From positions 1 to 5,827 of the forward strand of contig CAIXXI010000371.1 in NCBI GenBank assembly GCA_903923345.1: a stretch of DNA of 5,827 nucleotides. The letters run 5' to 3'. Shown one piece after another: positions 1 to 5,827 of the stretch; the stretch's first letter is position 1; each line of letters begins with the position of its first letter. The DNA comes from an uncultured Burkholderiales bacterium (GTDB taxonomy: Bacteria; Pseudomonadota; Gammaproteobacteria; Burkholderiales; Burkholderiaceae_E). Below the pieces are notes generated by a model. That model made no database searches, was not told where the DNA came from, and saw only the letters and a program-made list of their open reading frames with translations. The translations under genes and the position numbers were made by a program.

Positions 1-1
1 C

Positions 2-2107
2 GAAGCGGGTCTGGCCTTCGAAGCCTACGAAGATCCGGTGCATTTTGTGCATCGCGAACAGCAGTTGCCGGTCAATGTCGATCCCCTGGAGTCCAAACTG
101 GACGACCCGATGGAGCGCGAGCGCCTGCATCGGGTTTTTGCGCGCGGTTTGAGTGAGCCGGTCGGCTGGGTGTTGCCGATTGTGCCGGCACGCCTGGCGG
201 CTGCAGCCAACCGGATGCGCCAGCCGGCGCAGCTGTGGCAGGCCACCGCCTGGCCCCTGCGAACCGAACGCTGCTTTCTGGCGCCCGGGGATTCGTCGAT
301 CGGCTATCGCTTGCCATTGGCGTCATTGCCCTGGGTCTCCGAAGCCGAATACCCCTGGATCTATCCCACCGACCCGACCGCAGCGACCGGCCCCCTGCCG
401 ACGCGCGAGGCATTGCTCGAAGCCGGACGCACCGAGCCGCGCCGTGAGGCGCCCGGCATGCGCACGGCACCGGGTGTGCGGCAGGCACCGATTCGCTCGG
501 CCCAGGCCGCGGGTCGAACCCCGCAGCAGATCGACCGCGACAGCGCTGACGGGCAGGGCAGTGCGGCTGGCGGCTCCTATGCCGGCGTGGCCCGAACGGC
601 CCTGTGCATCGAGCCTCGCGATGGCCGACTCTATGTGTTCATGCCCCCCTGCGGCCAACTGGACGAATACCTGCAGCTGGTCGCGGCGGTCGAAGACAGC
701 GCGCGTGGAAGTGGCCTGCGCATCATTTTCGAAGGCTATGAGCCGCCCCGAGATCCGCGTCTGGCCGTCCTGCGCATCACGCCCGATCCAGGCGTGATCG
801 AAGTCAATGTGCATCCGAGCACGAGCTGGGATGAACTGGTCGAACGGACCACGACGCTGTATGAGGCCGCTCATCAGACCCGACTGTCCACCGAGAAGTT
901 CATGCTCGATGGCCGTCATGTCGGCACAGGCGGTGGCAACCATGTGGTGATGGGCGGCGCCACGCCGGCGGATTCGCCCTTCCTGCGCCGCCCCGATCTG
1001 CTGGCCAGTCTGATCGCCTGGTGGCTTGCGCATCCGTCGCTGTCCTATCTCTTCTCGGGCCTGTTCATCGGCCCGACTAGCCAGGCGCCGCGCATCGACG
1101 AGGCACGCCATGATTCCGTGCGCGAACTCGAAATCGCCTTTGCCGAAATGGCCCGCCTGCAACTCGAAGGGCCGCAGTCCTGCCCGCCCTGGCTGATTGA
1201 CCGCCTGCTTCGCAACCTGCTGGTCGATGTCAGTGGCAACACCCATCGCACCGAGTTCTGTATCGACAAGCTCTTTTCGCCGGATTCGGCCAGCGGTCGC
1301 CTCGGCCTGGTCGAGCTGCGTGGTTTCGAGATGCCGCCGCATGCACGCATGAGTCTGGTGCAGCAGTTGTTGTTGCGTGCACTGATTGCACGATTCTGGC
1401 GCGCGCCGATCGACCCGTCGCGCCTGCCGCGCTGGGGCACCGACCTGCATGATCGCTTCATGCTGCCCTCGGTGATCCGCCAGGATCTGGCCGAGGTCAT
1501 CGACGACCTGCGCGCCCACGGCTATGGATTTGATCCTGCATGGTTCGATGCCCATTGGGAATTCCGCTTCCCGAAGCTCGGCGATTTCGAAGCGGGTGGC
1601 GTGCAACTGGAACTGCGCATGGCGCTCGAACCCTGGCCGGTGATGGGCGAGGAAGGCGCTGCAGGCGGCACCGTGCGATTCGTTGATTCGTCCATCGAGC
1701 GCATCGAGGTCAGGGCGCAGGGGCTGGTGCAGGGCCGACATGCGATTGCGGTCAACGGCCATGCCCTGCCGCTTCGGTCAGTGGGCGCCGAGGGTGCCCA
1801 GATTGCCGGCGTGCGGTACCGCGCCTGGCAGCCGGCCTCCTGCCTGCATCCGACGATCGGCGTGCATGCACCGCTCACAGTCGATCTGATCGACACCTGG
1901 AATCAGCGCTCGCTGGGCGGCTGTCAGTACCATGTGGCGCATCCGGGCGGCCTGAGTCACGAGCGCTTTCCGGTCAATTCGTATGAGGCTGAAGCGCGGC
2001 GCCTGGCGCGCTTTTTCAGGATGGGCCACACGCCCGGGCCGATCAGCCTGAAGCCGGCGCGTATCGACCCTGAATCGCCCTTCACCCTGGACTTGCGGCG
2101 TGCCTGA
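2..2107 (+). CDS. DUF2126 putative amidoligase (transglutaminase-linked, COG4196-type), C-terminal part
   Basis: The frame is open from the left edge, so the gene starts upstream. The GTG at 38 is internal, because conserved family sequence (AYEDP..F..REQQLPVNVDP) already runs before and through it. About 701 residues are visible; full proteins of this family are usually ~1,100 residues with an N-terminal transglutaminase-like domain, which would lie outside the window. Seen in the sequence: a variable Ala/Gly/Pro/Arg-rich linker (about 401-586), then RTALCIEPRDGRL, the GTGGGNH motif (923-943, H at 941), the block ADSPFLRRPDLL, FIGPTSQAPRIDEARHD, and ELRGFEMPPHARM (from 1313), ending in NSYEAEARRLARFF. 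The GGGNH and E-x-R-x-x-E segments fit a glutamine-synthetase-like carboxylate-amine ligase fold, so ATP-dependent amide bond formation is predicted by family. The substrate is unknown. It overlaps the next gene by 8 bases, so the two are probably cotranscribed and translationally coupled. No truncation or frameshift was seen. Confidence 0.95.
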   Translation, partial: EAGLAFEAYEDPVHFVHREQQLPVNVDPLESKLDDPMERERLHRVFARGLSEPVGWVLPIVPARLAAAANRMRQPAQLWQATAWPLRTERCFLAPGDSSIGYRLPLASLPWVSEAEYPWIYPTDPTAATGPLPTREALLEAGRTEPRREAPGMRTAPGVRQAPIRSAQAAGRTPQQIDRDSADGQGSAAGGSYAGVARTALCIEPRDGRLYVFMPPCGQLDEYLQLVAAVEDSARGSGLRIIFEGYEPPRDPRLAVLRITPDPGVIEVNVHPSTSWDELVERTTTLYEAAHQTRLSTEKFMLDGRHVGTGGGNHVVMGGATPADSPFLRRPDLLASLIAWWLAHPSLSYLFSGLFIGPTSQAPRIDEARHDSVRELEIAFAEMARLQLEGPQSCPPWLIDRLLRNLLVDVSGNTHRTEFCIDKLFSPDSASGRLGLVELRGFEMPPHARMSLVQQLLLRALIARFWRAPIDPSRLPRWGTDLHDRFMLPSVIRQDLAEVIDDLRAHGYGFDPAWFDAHWEFRFPKLGDFEAGGVQLELRMALEPWPVMGEEGAAGGTVRFVDSSIERIEVRAQGLVQGRHAIAVNGHALPLRSVGAEGAQIAGVRYRAWQPASCLHPTIGVHAPLTVDLIDTWNQRSLGGCQYHVAHPGGLSHERFPVNSYEAEARRLARFFRMGHTPGPISLKPARIDPESPFTLDLRRA
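2100..2107 (+). other. 8-bp stop/start overlap between DUF2126 and ATP-grasp genes
   Basis: The GTG start of the ATP-grasp/alpha-E gene (2100-2102) lies inside the last codons of the DUF2126 gene, whose TGA is at 2105-2107. No recognisable Shine-Dalgarno sequence lies in the ~20 bases upstream. Re-initiation by ribosomes finishing the first gene is therefore the likely mode of translation (inference). Confidence 0.7.
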
Positions 2108-4553
2108 TCCGCTGGCGGGCTATCCACTGGATGGGTCGCAGCATGACGAGATGTTCGTCGCAGCGGGGGTGCCCCGGCCGCACTGGCAGCGCATCGCCGA
2201 ATCGCTTGCGCGGGCAGAGCCGGCCCTGATTCGCGACCGCATCGCCACCATCGAACGCGAAATCCGCGACAGTGGCCTGACCTATAACGTCTACGCCGAT
2301 CCGCGCGGCGCGGTTCGGCCCTGGAGCCTGGATGCGCTGCCGCTGATCCTGCCTGCGCAGGAATGGTCCGAACTGGAGTCGGCCATCATCCAGCGAGCAA
2401 GGCTGATGAATGCGGTGCTCGCTGATGTCTACGGGCCTCAGACCTTGCTGGCAGAAGGCGTCATTCCGCCAGAGCTGGTGCTGGGTCACAGTGCCTTTCA
2501 GCGTGCGGCCTGCGGGTCGAACTGGTCGGGCGGCCAGCCCTTGCTCATGTATGCAGCCGATCTGGCCCGCGCGCCCGATGGCCGCTGGTGGGTGATTTCC
2601 GATCGCACCCAGGCGCCTTCGGGCGCAGGCTATGCCGTCGAGAACCGCCTGATCGTGTCCCGGGTTTTCCCGGGGCTGTTCAAGTCGCTGCACACACAGC
2701 GGCTGGCAGGCTACTTCGCTGCCCTGCGCGACACACTGCGCGACGCCGCACCCGTTGGCGATGGCCCGCACCTGACCGTGCTCCTCACACCGGGCCCCTG
2801 GAACGAGACCTATTCCGAGCATTCGCTGCTGGCACGGTATCTCGGTTTTACGCTGGTCGAGGGCGGCGATCTGACCGTGCGGGCTGGCAAGGTCTGGCTC
2901 AAGGGCATCGACGGCCTGCGCCGTGTCCACAGCATCCTGCGTCGCCAGGACGATGATTTCTGCGATCCGCTCGAGCTGCGTGCCGATTCCGCACTCGGCA
3001 TCCCGGGGCTGCTCGATTGCGCGCGGCGCGGCACGGTGCTGATCGCCAATGCGATCGGGTCGGGCGTGGTCGAGTCGGGCGCCTTGATGGGCTTCTTGCC
3101 GGCGCTGTGCCAGCGTCTGCTGGGCGAGTCGCTGCGCATGCCGTCCGTTGCGACCTGGTGGCTGGGAGAGCCGGCGGCCTTTGCTGATGCCATCTCCCGC
3201 ATGAAGGATCTCGTCTTCAAGTCGATCGACCCGCAGGTCCGGGCACCGACCACCTTCGGGATGGACCTCGATCCTGCCGGGGCGCGGTCGCTCTTTGCCC
3301 GCATCCGACGGCAACCGCAGGCCTGGGTGGCCCAGGAAACCGTCACGCTGTCTCAGTCACCGGTCTTCGAGCCGGCGCCGGCAGAGCTGCTGGGGGCGCG
3401 TTCGATCATCCTGCGGGTGTTTGCGGTGGCGTCTCGCGGTCAGTGGGTGGTGATGCCGGGCGGTCTGACCCGAGTCGCTGCCAGCGGTGATCGGCGGATC
3501 GTGACGATGCAGCGCGGCGGTGCATCCAAAGACACCTGGGTGCTGTCGCCCGGGCCTCTGAGCGGCGCGCTCTCCTTGCTCCAGACCACGGTCGGCCCTC
3601 AGGACCTGGTCCGATCAGGCACCGCAAGCCTGTCCTCCCGCTCGGCCGAGAACCTGTTCTGGTTCGGTCGATACTCCGAGCGCACCGAGGCGGTGGCCAG
3701 ACTGCTGCGGGTGGCACTGCCGCGGCTGTCGGTCGATGAAATCGATGACCGCACTGACCGCGCCCCCTTGCTTGCTCTGGCTGCGGCCCTGGGCCTGCCC
3801 ACCCCGGCGGATGCGCCTGAAGCAGCGCTGCTGGCCTCGGTTTTCGAATCCGGCTCCGGTGAGACCCTGCGCGATGTCCTGTCACAGCTGCAGCGTCTGG
3901 CCTTCACCCTTCGCGATCGCCTGTCGACCGACCACTGGCGGGCCATCAATCGCATGACTCAGGACCCGGCATTCGAAGGCTTTCGAGATCTCGCCCAGGC
4001 GGTGGGACTGCTGGATCGAACGGTTGCCGGCATGGTCACCCAGTCGGGTTTCATGCTCGACGGCATGACCCGTGACATCGGCTGGCGCTTTGTTTCGGCA
4101 GGCCGTCGAATCGAACGCCTGCGTACCGTCTGCGCGGCACTCCTGGCTGCCAGCGAGCCAGGTCGATCGTCTGGCCTGGACTGGCTGCTGGAATTTTGTG
4201 ACTCCACAATCACCTACCGTTCGCGCTATCTCGGCTCGCCCGAGTGGCTGCCGGTGCTCGATTTGCTGTTGCGAGACGACACCAACCCCCGCTCAGTGGC
4301 CTATCAGATGAAGGGGCTGTGCGATGTGCTCGATCGAATCGAACAGGGTCTGGGTCAACGCGATGCGACCCGGGTGCCCGAGGTGCTGCGCGCGCTTGAT
4401 TGCTGGCAGAATCCGGCTGATCTGCAGGTGGGACCCCGACTGTCCGAGTGGTTGATGCAGGTCAGTCGTGCGACGGCTGATCTATCCGAGAGCCTGTCGA
4501 TGCGATTCTTCTCCCATGCACATGACAGTCGCCGAACCCAGTTCGCGGCCTGA
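2100..4553 (+). CDS. Circularly permuted type 2 ATP-grasp / alpha-E (DUF403) fusion protein
   Basis: Complete 817-residue protein starting at GTG 2100, which overlaps the stop of the previous gene. The next in-frame ATG (2151) would cut into the conserved N-terminal HDEM...PRPHWQ region, so GTG is preferred although no clear Shine-Dalgarno precedes it. Domain 1 (about residues 50-480) is the circularly permuted ATP-grasp (COG2308-like): LTYNVYADP, DVYGPQTLLAEG (from 109), DRTQAPSGAGY..ENR (168-183), LLTPGPWNETY, LRRQDDDFCDPLELR, PSVATWW (348-354), WVAQETVTLS (from 409) and MQRGGASKDTWVLS. Domain 2 (about 510-810) is the helical alpha-E domain (COG2307-like): RSAENLFWFGRYSERTEA, GWRF..AGRRIER (from 661), D-S-T-I-T-Y-R (701-707) and TNPRSVAYQM (from 728). 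There is no signal peptide or membrane segment, so it is predicted to be cytoplasmic. By fold it should be an ATP-dependent amide or peptide ligase; the substrate is not known. In many genomes the two domains are separate adjacent genes, and the fused form is also common in proteobacteria. Confidence 0.95.
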   Translation: MPDPLAGYPLDGSQHDEMFVAAGVPRPHWQRIAESLARAEPALIRDRIATIEREIRDSGLTYNVYADPRGAVRPWSLDALPLILPAQEWSELESAIIQRARLMNAVLADVYGPQTLLAEGVIPPELVLGHSAFQRAACGSNWSGGQPLLMYAADLARAPDGRWWVISDRTQAPSGAGYAVENRLIVSRVFPGLFKSLHTQRLAGYFAALRDTLRDAAPVGDGPHLTVLLTPGPWNETYSEHSLLARYLGFTLVEGGDLTVRAGKVWLKGIDGLRRVHSILRRQDDDFCDPLELRADSALGIPGLLDCARRGTVLIANAIGSGVVESGALMGFLPALCQRLLGESLRMPSVATWWLGEPAAFADAISRMKDLVFKSIDPQVRAPTTFGMDLDPAGARSLFARIRRQPQAWVAQETVTLSQSPVFEPAPAELLGARSIILRVFAVASRGQWVVMPGGLTRVAASGDRRIVTMQRGGASKDTWVLSPGPLSGALSLLQTTVGPQDLVRSGTASLSSRSAENLFWFGRYSERTEAVARLLRVALPRLSVDEIDDRTDRAPLLALAAALGLPTPADAPEAALLASVFESGSGETLRDVLSQLQRLAFTLRDRLSTDHWRAINRMTQDPAFEGFRDLAQAVGLLDRTVAGMVTQSGFMLDGMTRDIGWRFVSAGRRIERLRTVCAALLAASEPGRSSGLDWLLEFCDSTITYRSRYLGSPEWLPVLDLLLRDDTNPRSVAYQMKGLCDVLDRIEQGLGQRDATRVPEVLRALDCWQNPADLQVGPRLSEWLMQVSRATADLSESLSMRFFSHAHDSRRTQFAA
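4516..4553 (+). other. 38-bp coding overlap between ATP-grasp/alpha-E and transglutaminase genes
   Basis: The transglutaminase ATG at 4516 (or 4522) sits upstream of the TGA of the preceding gene (4551-4553), in a different frame. The shared stretch encodes the alpha-E C-terminus (around FFSHAHDSRRTQFAA) and the poorly conserved N-terminal leader of the transglutaminase. No good ribosome binding site precedes either ATG, so translational coupling is likely and the exact start is uncertain. Confidence 0.6.
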
Positions 4554-5415
4554 GAGCCGGCTGATCGAAGTCGTCCATCAGACGGCGTATCAATATCAGC
4601 GGCCGGTCGAGCAATCCTGGCAACTGGCGCATCTGCAGCCCCGATCGATCGATCGCCAGACCGTCCGCTCCCACCGCATCGAGATCGACCCGATTCCCGA
4701 CTGGATCGAGTCCGGTTGCGACTATTTCGGCAACCGCGAAACCCGCTTCGCCATTCATGCGGCGCACCGCACGCTCACAGTGACCACGACCTCGCTGGTC
4801 GAGGTGCATTCGGAAGACCCCAGCCCCCTGGGCCGCAGCATGCTGAGCGATGCGCAGCAGCGGCTGGACCGGGCGCAATTCACTTCGCCCAGCCCGCAGG
4901 TTCCAGGATCACGGCGTGCACAGCTTTATGCGAGCCGCAGTTTCAGGGACGGCCAGCCGTTTCTGGAGTCGATTCAGGATTTGAGTCATCGAATCCACCG
5001 GGATTTTCACTTCGACCCGAACGCCACCACTGTCACCACGCCATTGGAGGTGGTCATCGCCAAGCGCAGCGGCGTCTGTCAGGACTTTGCGCACCTGATG
5101 ATTGCGTGCCTGCGCGAAGTCGGGGTCCCGGCCCGCTATGTGTCCGGTTATATCGTCACTGAGCCGCCCCCGGGTCAGCCCCGGCTGATTGGTGTCGATG
5201 CCTCCCATGCCTGGGTCTCTGCCTGCAGTCCAGAGGGTGTCTGGGTCGATATCGATCCAACAAACGACCGCTTTGTCGATGCCGACTTTGTCACCCTGGC
5301 CTGGGGGCGCGACTTCTCGGATGTCACGCCGCTTCGCGGGGTGATTCTGGGCGGTGGAGATCAAAAGCTCGAGGTGAGGGTAACCGTGACGCCGGTGGGC
5401 ACTTCGACTGCCTGA
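4516..5415 (+). CDS. Transglutaminase-family protein (COG1305-type) with intact catalytic triad
   Basis: Complete protein of 299 residues if started at ATG 4516. ATG 4522 (297 residues) is equally possible, and a GTG at 4468 with a weak AGGT 5 bases upstream would add 16 residues that do not resemble the family. The N-terminal domain (about 15-110) begins IEVVHQTAYQYQRPV, typical of the bacterial transglutaminase-like N-terminal domain. The core (about 165-255) carries the papain-like triad: Cys188 in SGVCQDFAH, His231 in DASHAWV and Asp247 in DIDPTND. The tail GRDFSDVTPLRGVILGG is also a family signature. No signal peptide is visible, so it is probably cytoplasmic. The family covers protein cross-linking, amide hydrolysis and peptidase activities; which one applies here cannot be told from sequence. 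It overlaps the ATP-grasp/alpha-E gene by 38 bases in another frame, which points to one operon and coupled translation. It probably transfers or cleaves amides in a product made by the two upstream ligases (inference). Confidence 0.93.
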   Translation: MHMTVAEPSSRPESRLIEVVHQTAYQYQRPVEQSWQLAHLQPRSIDRQTVRSHRIEIDPIPDWIESGCDYFGNRETRFAIHAAHRTLTVTTTSLVEVHSEDPSPLGRSMLSDAQQRLDRAQFTSPSPQVPGSRRAQLYASRSFRDGQPFLESIQDLSHRIHRDFHFDPNATTVTTPLEVVIAKRSGVCQDFAHLMIACLREVGVPARYVSGYIVTEPPPGQPRLIGVDASHAWVSACSPEGVWVDIDPTNDRFVDADFVTLAWGRDFSDVTPLRGVILGGGDQKLEVRVTVTPVGTSTA

Positions 5416-5511
5416 GCCGCTGACCCGCCCCACCGATCGCACATAAAAAAAGCGCCGGGTTGCCCCGGCGCTTTCAGCTTTGACGCTAACCGACCAATGG
5501 CCGGCTGTGGA
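5416..5511. other. Convergent intergenic region (96 bp)
   Basis: This short stretch separates the stops of the transglutaminase and porin genes. Besides the terminator hairpin it holds a small second inverted repeat at 5490-5504 (CCGACC-AAT-GGCCGG). That repeat pairs fully only in the porin transcript, where the A/C mismatch becomes a G-U wobble. No promoter or small coding frame was recognised here. Confidence 0.7.
5445..5474 (-). terminator. Rho-independent terminator of the porin gene, probably bidirectional
   Basis: A perfect GC-rich stem (GCGCCGGG at 5452-5459 with CCCGGCGC at 5464-5471) encloses a 4-base loop and is extended by AAA/TTT pairs (5449-5451 with 5472-5474). Read on the minus strand, the hairpin is followed by seven consecutive T (5451 down to 5445), a classic intrinsic terminator about 40 bases after the porin stop. 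Read on the plus strand it is followed by TTTCAGCTTT, a weaker T tract, so it probably also ends the three-gene operon 34 bases after the transglutaminase stop. Confidence 0.88.
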
Positions 5512-5827
5512 TCAGAAGCGGTGGTTCAGGCCGATTGCGTAACGCTGACGGCTGTCGATGCCATTGTTCAGCGTGACGTTGTTTGCGACCAGCGGCGAGG
5601 TGTCGTTCAGGCCGACGGTTGCGTACAGCGTGGTGCGGTTCGACAGGGGCCAGGCATAGGTCAGACCGATTTGCAGAGCGTCGCCGCCACGAGCGGTGGT
5701 GGTCACAGCAGTGCGGAAGTCAGAGACGTCGCTGTAGTAGCCGTTGACGATGAACTTGCCCGGACCGACGTTGGCGTAGGCGCTGAACAGGATGTTGCTC
5801 AGGCTGGGATTGGTCAGCGCGGTGGCA
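5512..5827 (-). CDS. Gram-negative outer-membrane porin, C-terminal fragment
   Basis: The minus-strand frame is open from the right edge down to a TGA at 5512-5514, giving 104 residues of the C-terminus; the start lies beyond the window. The GTG near 5704 is internal, since the barrel sequence continues upstream of it (NILFSAYANVGPGKFIVNGYYSD). The fragment shows alternating polar and hydrophobic residues forming amphipathic beta strands (ALQIGLTYAW, TTLYATVGLND, RYAIGLNHRF) separated by Gly/Asn/Ser-rich turns. It ends in Phe, the signal recognised by the outer-membrane BAM assembly machinery. This matches the ~350-400-residue trimeric general-diffusion porins of betaproteobacteria, which let small hydrophilic solutes through the outer membrane. 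It is transcribed towards the operon and has its own terminator, so it is functionally unrelated to the ligase genes as far as can be seen. The substrate preference cannot be told from this part. Confidence 0.92.
   Translation of the reverse strand, partial: ATALTNPSLSNILFSAYANVGPGKFIVNGYYSDVSDFRTAVTTTARGGDALQIGLTYAWPLSNRTTLYATVGLNDTSPLVANNVTLNNGIDSRQRYAIGLNHRF

Noticed and set aside
38..40. GTG at 38 as the start of the first gene
   Set aside because: Conserved family sequence in the same frame continues upstream to the window edge, so this is an internal Val codon and the gene is partial.
323..1762. Long minus-strand open frame (479 codons) antisense to the DUF2126 gene
   Set aside because: It lies opposite a confidently recognised coding region. 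Its translation is rich in Arg, Ala, Gln and His with no family motif, as expected from GC-rich codon bias on the sense strand.
2082..3314. Long minus-strand open frame (410 codons) antisense to the ATP-grasp region
   Set aside because: It is also a shadow of GC-rich coding sequence. There is no domain signature, ribosome binding site or consistent composition, and the sense strand carries clear family motifs throughout.
4642..4656. Tandem GATC run (CGATCGATCGATCG-like) that could be a regulatory site or repeat
   Set aside because: It lies inside the transglutaminase reading frame and encodes ordinary residues (RSIDRQ). GATC/CGATCG words are common throughout this GC-rich window, so chance and codon usage explain it.
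5490..5504. Small inverted repeat as a separate plus-strand terminator
   Set aside because: On the plus strand the stem has an A/C mismatch and no T tract follows, so it is not a terminator for the operon.

Overview
This GC-rich window suggests a Gram-negative proteobacterium, most likely a betaproteobacterium (Burkholderiales-like). The evidence is the outer-membrane porin at the right edge, whose C-terminus ends in the Phe-terminated 'GLNHRF' signature, and the strongly GC-biased third codon positions. The genus cannot be named from the sequence.

Layout: positions 2-4553 and on to 5415 hold three tightly packed, overlapping plus-strand genes. (1) The C-terminal ~700 residues of a DUF2126 (putative amidoligase, glutamine-synthetase-like) protein, whose N-terminus lies left of the window; in this family that part normally carries a transglutaminase-like domain. 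(2) A complete fusion of a circularly permuted type 2 ATP-grasp domain and an alpha-E (DUF403) domain. (3) A complete transglutaminase-family protein with an intact Cys-His-Asp triad. A 96-bp intergenic stretch follows (5416-5511). It holds a strong stem-loop that can terminate transcription in both directions. A convergent minus-strand porin gene then runs off the right edge. No stretch longer than 300 bases lacks a gene. No RNA gene, insertion sequence or CRISPR array was seen.

The three plus-strand genes form a recurring bacterial cluster (COG4196, COG2308/COG2307, COG1305). From the folds involved, comparative genomics has predicted that it makes or attaches a peptide-like product: two ATP-dependent ligases (GS-like and ATP-grasp) would form amide bonds, the alpha-E helical domain would assist, and the transglutaminase-like protein would transfer or hydrolyse an amide. 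As far as I know the substrate and product are not established. All catalytic signatures I could check are present, so the system looks functional. No start of the operon, and so no promoter for it, lies in the window. The proteasome-like Anbu peptidase often found beside such clusters is also not in view.
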